Shown here: positions 1 to 8,541 of the stretch, piece by piece
How positions within the stretch are numbered: the first letter of the stretch is position 1
Layout: each line of letters starts with the position of its first letter
NCBI GenBank assembly: GCA_965213545.1
Contig: CBDBZL010000001.1
Coordinates: 124,001-188,000, forward strand
Origin: CBDBZL01 sp965213545
GTDB taxonomy: Bacteria > Pseudomonadota > Alphaproteobacteria > Sphingomonadales > Sphingomonadaceae
Reading direction: 5' to 3'
Length of the DNA: 64,000 bases
Program-made: the position numbers and the translations under genes
The notes under the pieces: model-generated
The model's database searches: none
What the model saw: the letters and a program-made list of their open reading frames with translations, nothing else
Told to the model about the DNA's origin: nothing

Positions 1-371
1 AGATCATTCCCGTCGAGCCTGAAGGGTGGGACGATGTCTGCCGTTCGCTTGCCAGCGGCACGATCGAGCAGGTGGGCCTCGATCCGCCTCAAACCGCCTG
101 CGATGCGTTGCAGACCTTCGCCACCCGGCCGATCAATTTCGCGATCCTGAAAGAGCGCTGCACACGAAGCCTAACGGTGAGCGAGGCGCAGATTCGAGCT
201 GCGCAACGCCTCGCCTTCACGCGCGCCAGGCTGGTGCTCGAACCCGGGGGGGCGGTGGCACTGGCCGCAGCGCTCGCCAACGAGGCGCTGCTCGACCCGA
301 ACACGGTCATTATGCTGACCGGCGGCAATGTCGATCCGCAGGCCTTTGCCCGCGTGCTCGAGGAGGCCTGA
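1..371 (+). CDS. Threonine/serine dehydratase, C-terminal part (5' end outside window)
   Basis: The reading frame is open from base 3 with no start, so the gene enters from the left edge; only about the last 122 residues are present. They begin IIPVEPEGWDD, a stretch typical of the end of the PLP-binding domain of fold-type II threonine/serine dehydratases, and end with an EPGGAVALAAAL segment and a TGGNVDP motif found near the C-terminus of this family. These enzymes deaminate threonine or serine to the 2-oxoacid. No ACT domain follows, so it resembles the short catabolic or racemase-like form rather than long biosynthetic IlvA. The PLP lysine is outside the window, so the substrate cannot be judged. 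Confidence 0.75.
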   Translation, partial: IIPVEPEGWDDVCRSLASGTIEQVGLDPPQTACDALQTFATRPINFAILKERCTRSLTVSEAQIRAAQRLAFTRARLVLEPGGAVALAAALANEALLDPNTVIMLTGGNVDPQAFARVLEEA

Positions 372-520
372 CCGCGTTCGTCTGCGAGTGCCGCACCGTC
401 AAAACTTGTCAGCCCGATGCCTGATGCATGAAGGCGCAATTTGTTATCGGATCAGATCACCGCCAGCCAGCCGCGCATGATGCGCAATCCCGAATGTCCA
501 ATTTCCACAAACGCCGCTGC

Positions 521-1918
521 TCAGCCTTGCACGCGCTCGATCCCACTTAGACTGTCCACGAACTTCTCCGTCCAGTCCTGAACGTTTTCCTCGCGCACGG
601 TGGTAATGCATTTTTCCCAACGCTCGCGCCGCTCGTCGCGCGACATGTCCAGCGCCAATTGGATGTTATACGCCACATCGTCGGGGCTGTGCGGGTTGAC
701 CAACAGCGCATCATCAAGCTGGAGCGCGGCTCCGGCGAAGCGCGAGAGGATCAGCACGCCCGGATCTTGCGGATCCTGCGCGGCGATGTATTCCTTGGCG
801 ACCAGGTTCATCCCGTCCCTCAGCGGCGTGACCAGCCCAATCTTGGCAGCCCGGTAGAAGCCAAACAGTTCCTCCTGCGAGTAGCCGCGATTAACATAGC
901 GGATCGGCACCACGTCCACTTCCGAGCGGGCGCCGTTGATCTGCCCGGTCTTCTGCTCCAGCTCGGTGCGGATCTCCTGGTAGGAATCAATATCCGCCCG
1001 GCTCGGAGGGGCGATCTGGATATAGACCAGCTCGCGGACCCGCTCGGGGTTCTGATCGAAGAACCGGCCGATGCCGTCGATCCGTTCGGGCAGACCCTTG
1101 GAATAGTCGAGCCGGTCGACACCCAACATCGCGGTCCTGTGGCGCGTGCTGGCAAGCAGCCGTTGCTCGGCCTGCTTGGCGATGATGGTGTCGCCCTTGG
1201 CCATGAAGAACTCGTAATCGATGCCGATGGGGAAGGCCTTGGCGATGGTGGTGCGCCCATCGAAGGTGATGCGCCCGGTCTCCTCATCCACTTCGGCGCC
1301 CAGTTCCTTGCGGCAATAATGGGTGAAGCTTTCGAGCCATTCCTCGGTCTGGAAGCCGACCACATCGTAGTGCAGCATCGCCATGACCATGCGCTCATGG
1401 TAGGGAAGCGAGACGAACAGGCGCACCGGTGGCCAGGGCGTGTGGAGAAAAAAGCCGATCCGGTTGGTCAGTCCGCGCGAGCGCAGCCGCTCGCCCAGCG
1501 GGATCAGGTGATAGTCGTGCACCCACACGATGTCGTCGTCTTCGATCAGCGGCAGGACCGAGGCGGCAAAGCGCTCGTTCACCCGCTCGTAGCCCCGACC
1601 GAATTCGCGTTCATATTCGGTCAGGTCGATCCGGTAATGAAACAGCGGCCACAGCGTGGAATTGGCATAGCCGTTGTAATATTCCTCGACGTCCTGGTGC
1701 TCGAGATCGATCGTGGCCGTGGTAACACCATCGTCCGAGCGGCGCACGCTGATGTCACCTGTGAACTCGGAGATTTCCTGGCCCGACCAGCCGAACCAGA
1801 TCCCGCCATTCTGCTTGAGCGCCGCACTGAGCGCGCCCGCAAGACCGCCCTGCGCCCCGGTGGCACCGCGCGCCTGCGGCACCGCGACCCGGTTGGAAAT
1901 GACGATCAGCCTGCTCAT
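521..1918 (-). CDS. otsA: Trehalose-6-phosphate synthase (GT20)
   Basis: A 465-residue GT20 glycosyltransferase that joins UDP-glucose and glucose-6-phosphate into trehalose-6-phosphate in the cytoplasm. The N-terminus reads MSRLIVISNRV with a GGLAGAL glycine loop at residues 24-30. VHDYHLIPLGERLR lies near residue 135, DRLDYSKGLPERI near 265 (phosphate-binding Arg/Lys) and DGMNLVAKEY in the C-terminal nucleotide-binding domain. Length matches the single-domain bacterial enzyme. The ATG has a purine-rich aaggaagg upstream. The phosphatase otsB lies 222 bases upstream on the same strand; the gap contains a 21-bp direct repeat. Together they form the OtsAB osmoprotectant pathway. Confidence 0.96.
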   Translation of the reverse strand: MSRLIVISNRVAVPQARGATGAQGGLAGALSAALKQNGGIWFGWSGQEISEFTGDISVRRSDDGVTTATIDLEHQDVEEYYNGYANSTLWPLFHYRIDLTEYEREFGRGYERVNERFAASVLPLIEDDDIVWVHDYHLIPLGERLRSRGLTNRIGFFLHTPWPPVRLFVSLPYHERMVMAMLHYDVVGFQTEEWLESFTHYCRKELGAEVDEETGRITFDGRTTIAKAFPIGIDYEFFMAKGDTIIAKQAEQRLLASTRHRTAMLGVDRLDYSKGLPERIDGIGRFFDQNPERVRELVYIQIAPPSRADIDSYQEIRTELEQKTGQINGARSEVDVVPIRYVNRGYSQEELFGFYRAAKIGLVTPLRDGMNLVAKEYIAAQDPQDPGVLILSRFAGAALQLDDALLVNPHSPDDVAYNIQLALDMSRDERRERWEKCITTVREENVQDWTEKFVDSLSGIERVQG

Positions 1919-1933
1919 GATGGCCTTCCTTCT

Positions 1934-1982
1934 TGCGCAATACCTTGGCCTTCGTGCGCAATACCCTGGCCATCGTACGCAA
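1934..1982 (-). repeat. 21-bp direct repeats in the otsA leader
   Basis: Two full 21-bp copies (1934-1954 and 1955-1975, differing at two bases) and the first 7 bases of a third copy (1976-1982) sit just upstream of the otsA start. Each copy opens with a TGCGCAA-like core; the first core is the perfect palindrome TTGCGCAA at 1933-1940. The 21-base period puts the cores on one face of the helix, as expected of tandem operator sites, but they could also be a replication-slippage product. The repeat lies 15-64 bases before the start codon, so it is probably transcribed. Confidence 0.7.
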
Positions 1983-2140
1983 CGCTCCGGTCCAGACGCC
2001 CGGACACCGGCGCGCGGCGCATTGCATCGATGCTGCCGACGCGGCGCGACCGGCCTGTTTCTTGAGCGAACGGGGTTAAGGGAAGTTCCCCGACGGACCT
2101 GGCGAGCGCGATTGCTCAGCGCTCGCGATACCGGGTCCGC

Positions 2141-2884
2141 TCATAGTCCAAGCCAGGCATGGACGGCCGCGGGATCGGGTAACCGATAGCGCGCGCCTGT
2201 GTCGCTTCGTTCGCCTACCAGAATGCCCAGCCCGCCCAGCGCGTTTGCTGCGGCGATGCCGTCCTCATCGGTGATGTCGTCACCCACGAAAACAGGTCGG
2301 CGCTGGGCGAAAGGCGTGTCCTGCATGAAGGCCCGTACCGCCCCGCCCTTGTCCGCACCCGGACGAACCAGCTCGATCACGAACTTGCCCTGCTTCACCT
2401 CGAACCCATGTTGCCCGGCAAGCTGCTCGGCGAAAGCGAGCGCCTGTTGCGCCGCATCGGGGTTCGGCCGGGTATGCAGCGCGCCGCCATGTGGCTTTTT
2501 CTCAAACCTCAGATTATTGTCGGAGGCAAATTCGGCGAGGCGCTCTTCGACCTCGCGCGTCATCTTAGAGGGCGCTTCGCCCAAGGCACGGCCATCGGCG
2601 TGGAACCGGTCGATCCCGTGTGACCCGGCGCGAGCTACGTGAAGCGGCCCGCAATGTCGCTCCAGATCGACCAGCGCGCGCCCGCTCACCAGTGCCAGCG
2701 CGCCATCGAGGGTAGTGGCAAGTGTTTCGATCCGCGCGACAAGAACGGGGGGCACGATGATGCCATCGGGCGTGTCGGCAAGCTCGACCAGCGTCCCGTC
2801 GAAATCAAGGAACAGCGCGATCGGTTGCGCTGCCCGAAGGGTCTTTAAGGGCGGAGGAGGCGGCAAAAGCGCGTCGGTTTGCAT
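2141..2884 (-). CDS. otsB: Trehalose-6-phosphate phosphatase (HAD family)
   Basis: A 247-residue HAD-superfamily phosphatase that removes phosphate from trehalose-6-phosphate to give trehalose. Motif I DFDGTLVELAD has Asp27 as nucleophile and Asp29 as general acid. The Ser/Thr motif (ALVSGR) follows, and motif IV appears as VFVGDDITDEDG near residue 205. The length is typical of OtsB. It is encoded upstream of otsA on the same strand, divergent from the glycerate kinase. The 222-base gap to otsA suggests otsA may also have its own promoter. Confidence 0.94.
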   Translation of the reverse strand: MQTDALLPPPPPLKTLRAAQPIALFLDFDGTLVELADTPDGIIVPPVLVARIETLATTLDGALALVSGRALVDLERHCGPLHVARAGSHGIDRFHADGRALGEAPSKMTREVEERLAEFASDNNLRFEKKPHGGALHTRPNPDAAQQALAFAEQLAGQHGFEVKQGKFVIELVRPGADKGGAVRAFMQDTPFAQRRPVFVGDDITDEDGIAAANALGGLGILVGERSDTGARYRLPDPAAVHAWLGL

Positions 2885-2985
2885 CGTCGGGCTGCCTGAC
2901 CCATCGGGCTTTGGCGGTCAAACGAAAGCGGTGGCGGCACTTGCGACAGTTGTCACGCCCGGGCGAAGCGCGCACCTGATGCGCC

Positions 2986-3828
2986 ATGGATCGGACTAAG
3001 ACCATGTCGCAGCTACAAGCCGCCTCGCTCATGGCGCGCCATATCGTCGCGCTGACGAACCACGACAGGCCCCCGCCATTCGTTGGTCTCAACGGGGCTC
3101 AGGGTGCGGGCAAGTCGACCATCGCCAGGCTCGTCACCGATGAACTGGCCGCGCATCACGGGATACACGGGATCGTGCTCGCGCTCGATGATTTCTACCT
3201 TTCTAACTCTGTTCGCCTAGAGCTTGCCCGATCCATCCATCCGCTTTGCGCCACCCGCGGCGTACCCGGCACGCACGACACGGCGCTGCTTTCTCACATC
3301 CTCGACCGGCTTGTCGCCGCGCAAGACCGAACCCGAACGCCGATCCCAAGGTTCGACAAGCTCGCCGATGATCTGGTCGCGCAGGAGCAATGGCCGGTCT
3401 TCGAAGGGCGGCCGGACTTCATTCTCCTCGAAGGATGGTGTGTCGGCATCGAGCGGGGTGATCTTTCCGCCTGGTCAGGTCCGATGAACACATTGGAGGC
3501 CGGTCATGATCCTGACGGCAAATGGCACGCCTGGTCCCGCGCCGCGCTTGCCGATTATGAGCCGATCTGGTCGCGAATGAACGGAATGATCTCGGTCGAA
3601 GTGCCGGGCTGGCAATCGGTCATCGAGTCCCGGTTCGAACAGGAGCGCGGGCTGGAGAGGGATACGGGTCTCCGGGGAATGGACCGCGCGGCGATCGAAC
3701 GGTTCGTCGCGCATTACGAACGCATCACGCGCGCCGGCTGGATCGCAATGCGTCGCCGCGCCGATCAGCTATGGCATCGCGATGGGGCGTTTCGCTACCG
3801 ATTGATGGCTCAGCGTGCGCCTAGGTGA
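2986..3828 (+). CDS. P-loop kinase, D-glycerate 3-kinase-like
   Basis: A 280-residue P-loop kinase with Walker A GAQGAGKST at residues 37-45, an ALDDFY motif after the second strand (as in the phosphoribulokinase/uridine kinase/GLYK group) and FILLEGWCVG in the centre. This order matches plant- and cyanobacterial-type D-glycerate 3-kinase (GLYK), which makes 3-phosphoglycerate from ATP and D-glycerate. ATG 2986 was chosen; the in-frame ATG at 3004 is a possible alternative. It is convergent with the aldolase gene (15 bases between stops). The substrate is inferred from family resemblance; another small sugar acid or pantothenate-like substrate is possible. Confidence 0.8.
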   Translation: MDRTKTMSQLQAASLMARHIVALTNHDRPPPFVGLNGAQGAGKSTIARLVTDELAAHHGIHGIVLALDDFYLSNSVRLELARSIHPLCATRGVPGTHDTALLSHILDRLVAAQDRTRTPIPRFDKLADDLVAQEQWPVFEGRPDFILLEGWCVGIERGDLSAWSGPMNTLEAGHDPDGKWHAWSRAALADYEPIWSRMNGMISVEVPGWQSVIESRFEQERGLERDTGLRGMDRAAIERFVAHYERITRAGWIAMRRRADQLWHRDGAFRYRLMAQRAPR

Positions 3829-3843
3829 GACCCGAACGAGCGG

Positions 3844-4743
3844 TCAGGCAGCAATCTTGCGTGTGCTGGCCATATGGATCGCGTCGATGGCCTCGGCAAG
3901 CGCAGCATCGAATTCGCTATCGGACATCGATGCACGCAATTCCTCAAGCAGCGCCCGGCTGAAGCTGGCGATCATGCCCTCGTTCTTGGCCAGCTCGGCG
4001 CAGGCTTCCTCGCGCGAATAACCGCCCGAAAGCGCGACCACCTTGAGCACGCGCGGATGCTGGGTCACCGCACGATAGAACCCGGGCGCAACCGGGATCG
4101 ACAGCTTGAGCATCACCTGCCTGCCTTCGTCCAGCGCATCCAACCCCTTGAGCAGTTCCTCGCGCAAGATCGCCTCGCCGTCCGCGCGGTCCGACGCCTT
4201 GAGCGAATATTCGGGCTCGAGAATGGGCATTAATCCCGCCGCCAATACCTCTTCCCCGATCTCGAACTGCTGCGCCACCAGCCTGGCAATCCCCCGGCGG
4301 TCGGCGGAATTGATGACCGAGCGCTCCTTGGTGCCGAACACGCCCAGCCCTTTGGCCCTGCGTAGCGTATCAGCCAGACCGGGAATGGGCTTCATCAGTT
4401 GCACACCGTGCGCCTCATCCTCCAGCCCCTTGTCGATCTTGAGGAACGGCACGATGCGTTTGGCGACCAGCGCGTGGGGCACGGGTTGGCCATCCACCTC
4501 GCCGTCCATCGTCTTTTCGAACAGGATCGCACCCAGAACCTTGTCGCCGTTGAAGGCGGGTGAGCGGATGATCCGGCAGCGCATCTCGTGGATGCGGGCA
4601 AACATCTCATCATCGCCCGACCATGCCTTGTCGTCCACGCCATAGGCGCGCAGCGCCTTGGGAGTGGAGCCGCCCGATTGGTCGAGCGCGGCGATAAAGC
4701 CGTCGCCCCGAGCGATGCGGGAGGTCATTTGGTCATGATTCAT
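3844..4743 (-). CDS. fda: Class I fructose-bisphosphate aldolase
   Basis: A 299-residue class I (Schiff base) aldolase that interconverts fructose-1,6-bisphosphate with DHAP and glyceraldehyde-3-phosphate. ALDQSGGSTPKAL near residue 20 binds phosphate; ILEPEYSL and VMLKLSIPVAPGF carry the acid/base Glu and the Schiff-base Lys. Length and motifs fit the compact bacterial FBP aldolase class I group, not the 350-residue animal form. The frame stays open upstream to 4824, but ATG 4743 is preferred because conservation begins there and ggcaggcagc precedes it. In a gluconeogenic organism (pckA is nearby) it would serve both directions. Confidence 0.93.
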   Translation of the reverse strand: MNHDQMTSRIARGDGFIAALDQSGGSTPKALRAYGVDDKAWSGDDEMFARIHEMRCRIIRSPAFNGDKVLGAILFEKTMDGEVDGQPVPHALVAKRIVPFLKIDKGLEDEAHGVQLMKPIPGLADTLRRAKGLGVFGTKERSVINSADRRGIARLVAQQFEIGEEVLAAGLMPILEPEYSLKASDRADGEAILREELLKGLDALDEGRQVMLKLSIPVAPGFYRAVTQHPRVLKVVALSGGYSREEACAELAKNEGMIASFSRALLEELRASMSDSEFDAALAEAIDAIHMASTRKIAA

Positions 4744-4904
4744 GATGCTGCCTGCCTGTCGATTCGTGATGGGTGTTCGCGTGCCCGGCGCCCTAGCGCA
4801 CGCCGTCCCGCTCGACAATTGCAAGGGTTAATGCCGCCTTGGCGAGTTTTGATCATGCTCATTCACCGGGCGAGCAGCAGAGCAGACGAAGCGGACAGAG
4901 CTCG

Positions 4905-5240
4905 TCAACGGCCCTGCATGTCGTGGCTTTCACCCGGGATCGCAACTTCGAGCCCGTCGAACGCGGCGCCAAGCACGATCTGGCACGAGAGCCGGCTGGT
5001 CGGACGCACATCGGCCGCCAGATCGAGCATGTCTTCCTCTTCCTCGCTGGTTTGCGGTAAGCGGGCGAACCAATCGCGCGCCACGATGACGTGGCAGGTC
5101 GAGCAGGCCATCTGCCCCTCGCACGTGCCCTCAAGCGGCAGACCCGCCGCCTGTCCAACCGACAGCAGCGTGTCGCCCTCGGTGGCCGGGACCTCTAGCC
5201 TGGACCCATCCCGCGCGGTGAAGACGACCTCGATGCCCAT
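4905..5240 (-). CDS. 2Fe-2S ferredoxin, adrenodoxin type
   Basis: A 111-residue plant/adrenodoxin-fold ferredoxin. The cluster ligands are Cys40, Cys46, Cys49 (GTCEGQMACSTCHV) and Cys86 (RLSC), the C-x5-C-x2-C...C spacing of adrenodoxin-type proteins that carry electrons to P450s or to Fe-S cluster assembly. An acidic patch (TSEEEEDMLDLA) typical of the partner-binding helix lies between the third and fourth cysteines. The ORF is open to 5333, but that extension overlaps the upstream desulfurase; ATG 5240 gives the usual length. It follows two cysteine desulfurase genes by 46 bases, pointing to a role in Fe-S biogenesis. Confidence 0.93.
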   Translation of the reverse strand: MGIEVVFTARDGSRLEVPATEGDTLLSVGQAAGLPLEGTCEGQMACSTCHVIVARDWFARLPQTSEEEEDMLDLAADVRPTSRLSCQIVLGAAFDGLEVAIPGESHDMQGR

Positions 5241-5286
5241 TCCCCCAAGGTTGCGGTGCTGCCCAATGCCAAACGCGACAGCACGG

Positions 5287-6369
5287 TCATTGCTGCAATG
5301 CAGCATCATGGATCGCGTCGCAGGCTTTGGCAAGCTCGCCTTCGCCGGTGTAGCGGCCGAAGCCCAGCCGCAGCGAACTGTTCGCTTGTTCGCGGGTCAG
5401 ACCCAGGGCGCCGAGCACGTGGCTAGGACGACCCGATCCGCTGGCGCAGGCGGAGCCTGTTGAGAAGGCGATATTGCGCAGTTGCGACAGCAGGCGCGGG
5501 GCGTCGATCCCTGGCTTGCGGATGTTGAGATTGCCGCGCCAGCGCATCGTGTCGCTGCCGTTCAGCGTCCAGTCCGCCAGCCTGCCCCGCGCGATCTGCC
5601 ACAGCGCTTCGACATGCTGTGCATCCTGAATCATGCGCGACATTGCAAGCTCGGCCGCCGCCCCCATCCCGGCGCACAGGGCCGGGCTGAGCGTGCCCGA
5701 GCGCAGTCCCGCTTCCTGCCCGCCCCCAGTGGAGGTGGAGAGCAGTTCCAAGCCATCGCGCACCCACAGCGCGCCTACGCCCTTGGGTCCATGAAACTTG
5801 TGGGCGGAGATGGCGATGAGGTCTGCCTCGCCCAGACGCATCCGACCAGCGGCCTGAACCGCGTCGCACAGGTAAAGCGCGCCCATGCTGCGGGCCCGTC
5901 GGAAAAAGGAATCGGTGTTCTGAATAGTGCCGATCTCGTTGTTCACCTGCATCACGCCGACAAGCCGGGTGGCTGGTGGCAACTCCATATCGGTGTCGGC
6001 AATCCCCTGATTATCCACCGGTATTTCCACAGCTTTGTCTGCCAGCGCAAAGGCGGTGTCGCGCACCGCGGCATGCTCGATCGCCGAGACCGCGATGGGT
6101 CGGCGATCGCCCGGCGGCGCACAACCCCGCATCGCCAGGTTGATTGCTTCGCTGGCCCCAGACGTGAAGATTACCCGGCCGCTGGGGGGAAACAGCGCCG
6201 CCACCTGTTCGCGCGCCACTTCGACCGCGGCGGCCGCCAGCCGGCCCATCTTGTGCGGGCTGTGCGGATTGCCGAACGCCTCGCTGTCCGGCCCGCCTAG
6301 CCAGCGCAGCATCGCCTCGCGCGCTTCGGGCGCGAGTGGAGTGGTAGCCTGGTAATCGAGGTAGATCAT
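5287..6369 (-). CDS. Cysteine desulfurase (NifS/IscS-like), second copy
   Basis: A 360-residue class V aminotransferase-fold PLP enzyme that removes sulfur from cysteine to form an enzyme persulfide. The start MIYLDYQATTPLAPEA is typical of the family. The PLP lysine is in ISAHKFHGPKGVG and the catalytic cysteine in TGSACASGSGRPSHVLGALG near the C-terminus. It is 9 bases downstream of a paralogous desulfurase and 46 bases upstream of the ferredoxin, so the three look co-transcribed. The active-site loop keeps both key residues, so it is predicted to be active. Confidence 0.93.
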   Translation of the reverse strand: MIYLDYQATTPLAPEAREAMLRWLGGPDSEAFGNPHSPHKMGRLAAAAVEVAREQVAALFPPSGRVIFTSGASEAINLAMRGCAPPGDRRPIAVSAIEHAAVRDTAFALADKAVEIPVDNQGIADTDMELPPATRLVGVMQVNNEIGTIQNTDSFFRRARSMGALYLCDAVQAAGRMRLGEADLIAISAHKFHGPKGVGALWVRDGLELLSTSTGGGQEAGLRSGTLSPALCAGMGAAAELAMSRMIQDAQHVEALWQIARGRLADWTLNGSDTMRWRGNLNIRKPGIDAPRLLSQLRNIAFSTGSACASGSGRPSHVLGALGLTREQANSSLRLGFGRYTGEGELAKACDAIHDAALQQ

Positions 6370-6378
6370 GGGCCCCGC

Positions 6379-7458
6379 CTATGCCGCCTCGACCGGGGCA
6401 AGGCTGGCCCATGCGCTGACGAACGCATCGAGCTCGGCAGGTGTGGTGGACCAGCCCAGGCTGACGCGGATGGTCCGCCTGGCCTCGTCCTCGCCTAGGC
6501 CGAAGGTGGCAAGCACGCGGCTGGGCTTGAGCGATCCCGACGAACAGGCGCTGCCCGCCGAGACGGCAAAGCCCATCGCATCGAGCCGGATGAGCTGCGC
6601 CTGCGCGCTCATCGCCGGATGGGTGAGCGCCAAGATATACGAAACTTGCGCCCCGGGACGCACAACCTTGCCTGATTGCGATAGTCTTTGGGCGAATTCG
6701 CGGCGTTGCTGGTCGCTCGTCGCCCAGCTTGCGCACTCCCCCGCCTCGAGCGCAGCGGCAAACCCCAGTGCCGCGGGCAGGTTCTCGGTGCCCGCCCGAT
6801 AGCCGCGCTCATGCCCGCCGACCGCTTCCAGCATCCCGAAATCGCGCACCAGCAGCGCGCCGATGCCGACCGGCCCGCCAAGCTTGTGTGCCGAAACCAC
6901 CGCCATATCCGCATCGGGCAGGGCAAGCTTGCCGGCGCTCTGCGAGCAATCGGCGAGTAGCAGACCGCCACGGTTGCGAACCCGGCGGCCAAGGTCCGCG
7001 CCGTCATTAGGCAACAAGATCGTGCCGGTTTCGGAATTGACCTGTTGCACAGCCACGATTGCGGGCGGACCCGGCGAGAGCAAACGCTCCAGTTCCTCGT
7101 GGTCGGGGACGCCGTCGGTGACGGGCAATACCTGTGCGTCGGGTGCCGCTCGTGTCACCGCATCATGTTCCGCCGCCGAGACGATCCGCCGGGCAGCCCT
7201 TCCCCCGCCAATGCGCGCCTGGCTGAGGCCGATCGCCAGCGCCTCGCTCGCCCCGCCGGTGAAGATGAGTTCGCCTTGCCACCCCAGCGATGCCTTGATC
7301 CGGGCACGCGCATCCTCCAGCGCGGCGCGCGCGCGCCGACCCTCACCATGCGGGCTGGAAGGATTGGCCCACATCGCCAGTCCGTGCTGCATCGCTTCAT
7401 GCGCTTGTGGCCGCAGCGGCGAAGTAGCCGCATGATCAAGATAAATGCGCTGGCTCAT
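6379..7458 (-). CDS. Cysteine desulfurase (NifS/IscS-like), first copy
   Basis: A 359-residue paralogue of the next gene. It starts MSQRIYLDHAATSPLRPQA, carries the PLP lysine in VSAHKLGGPVGIG and the catalytic cysteine in AGSACSSGSLKPSRVLATFG. The two copies share fold and motifs but differ through most of their length, so this is an old duplication rather than a recent one. It is first in a three-gene minus-strand unit (desulfurase, desulfurase, ferredoxin), divergent from an alpha/beta hydrolase. No iscU, sufB or Rrf2 regulator is present here. Confidence 0.92.
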   Translation of the reverse strand: MSQRIYLDHAATSPLRPQAHEAMQHGLAMWANPSSPHGEGRRARAALEDARARIKASLGWQGELIFTGGASEALAIGLSQARIGGGRAARRIVSAAEHDAVTRAAPDAQVLPVTDGVPDHEELERLLSPGPPAIVAVQQVNSETGTILLPNDGADLGRRVRNRGGLLLADCSQSAGKLALPDADMAVVSAHKLGGPVGIGALLVRDFGMLEAVGGHERGYRAGTENLPAALGFAAALEAGECASWATSDQQRREFAQRLSQSGKVVRPGAQVSYILALTHPAMSAQAQLIRLDAMGFAVSAGSACSSGSLKPSRVLATFGLGEDEARRTIRVSLGWSTTPAELDAFVSAWASLAPVEAA

Positions 7459-7559
7459 CTCAGAATTGCGAAACCGCAGCTTTGCCCTATATAGCCGCCC
7501 AATTCCGGGGCCAATTCCCGCTCCGGTCAGCCTTATACCCGCAAGAGCGAAACCATACC

Positions 7560-8216
7560 ATGCCGTCCGTCATCTTTCCCGGCCCCGAAGGCCGCCTCGA
7601 AGGCCGTTTCTCCCCCGCCCCGCGTCCGCGCGCCCCGGTGGCGATGATCCTGCACCCGCACAGCCAGGGCGGCGGCACGATGAACGACCGGATCGTCCAG
7701 CGCCTGTACAAGACCTTCGTGGACCGCGGCTTTGCCACCTTGCGCTTTAATTTCCGCGGCGTGGGACGCTCGCAGGGCAGCTTCGACAATGGCATCGGCG
7801 AATTGTCCGACGCCGCCAGTGCGCTCGACTGGGTGCAGCAGGTCCATGTCGAAGCGCAGACGACCTGGGTGGCGGGCGTCAGCTTCGGCGCGCTCATCGG
7901 GATGCAGTTGTTGATGCGCCGGCCCGAAATCCGTGGGTTCATCTCCATCGCGCCGCCCGCCAACATGTATGATTTCACTTTCCTTGCGCCTTGTCCGGCG
8001 AGCGGGATCTTCATTCAGGGAACCGCGGACACCGTGGTCCAGCCGTTGAGCGTCCAGAAGCTGGTGGAAAAACTGCGCACGCAAAAGCACATCACCATTC
8101 ATCACGACGAAATTTCGCGGGCCAACCATTTTTTCGAGAACGAAACCGAAGAACTGATGGGATCGGTCGACCGCTACCTCGACTTCCGCCTCGATCCTTC
8201 CTGCCCGATCACCTGA
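7560..8216 (+). CDS. Alpha/beta hydrolase
   Basis: A 218-residue small alpha/beta hydrolase. ILHPHSQGGGTMND near residue 30 forms the oxyanion side, and FNFRGVGRSQGSFDNG follows. The nucleophile elbow appears as GVSFGALIGMQ, the acid as QGTADTVV and the catalytic His in ANHFF near the C-terminus. Substrate unknown; proteins of this type are often annotated as dienelactone hydrolase or lipase-like. The ORF is open to 7482, but ATG 7560 is where conserved sequence begins. It is divergent from the cysteine desulfurase operon, sharing about 100 bases of upstream DNA. Confidence 0.85.
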   Translation: MPSVIFPGPEGRLEGRFSPAPRPRAPVAMILHPHSQGGGTMNDRIVQRLYKTFVDRGFATLRFNFRGVGRSQGSFDNGIGELSDAASALDWVQQVHVEAQTTWVAGVSFGALIGMQLLMRRPEIRGFISIAPPANMYDFTFLAPCPASGIFIQGTADTVVQPLSVQKLVEKLRTQKHITIHHDEISRANHFFENETEELMGSVDRYLDFRLDPSCPIT

Positions 8217-8224
8217 GCGGGGGA

Positions 8225-8437
8225 TCACTGACGCGCCTGGTCGAGCGGCGCGTCGCCATGCTCGTCGGGCACGGTCCAGATCGCGATGTTACCCAGCAGG
8301 ATCAGCGCCAGCACCGCCATCATCGCCGCCTGCCGCCGCGCCCCGCGACGCCATAGCAGGACCGCGCCTGTAACAAGCGCGGCAAGGCCCAGCATGACCA
8401 GCGAAAGGACCAGATCGAGCATCGCAGGCATGAGCAT
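8225..8437 (-). CDS. Small two-helix membrane protein, unknown
   Basis: A 70-residue protein with two hydrophobic segments, LVLSLVMLGLAALVTGAVLL and AAMMAVLALILLGNIAIW, separated by a basic WRRGARRQ loop, then an acidic-polar tail. This looks like an inner-membrane hairpin. Family not recognised. It ends 8 bases from the stop of the hydrolase on the other strand. ATG 8437 or ATG 8425 (MPAML) could be the start. The clean membrane pattern argues for a real gene, but short length keeps confidence moderate. Confidence 0.5.
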   Translation of the reverse strand: MLMPAMLDLVLSLVMLGLAALVTGAVLLWRRGARRQAAMMAVLALILLGNIAIWTVPDEHGDAPLDQARQ

Positions 8438-8541
8438 TCGGGTAGCGACACCGGCTTGTCCAGCACATGCGGACCCGCCTGGGCTTCAGATGCGTTGGAT
8501 GCCCGAGGCAATCTGATTGTTTCGCGTGAGAAGGAAATGAC

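Noticed and set aside
26..424. A 132-residue + ORF at the left edge
   Set aside because: It overlaps the dehydratase tail in another frame and has Arg/Gly-rich shadow composition.
659..2065. A 468-residue ORF opposite otsA
   Set aside because: It mirrors the GC-rich coding frame of otsA, has no family motif, and the otsA motifs are intact on the other strand.
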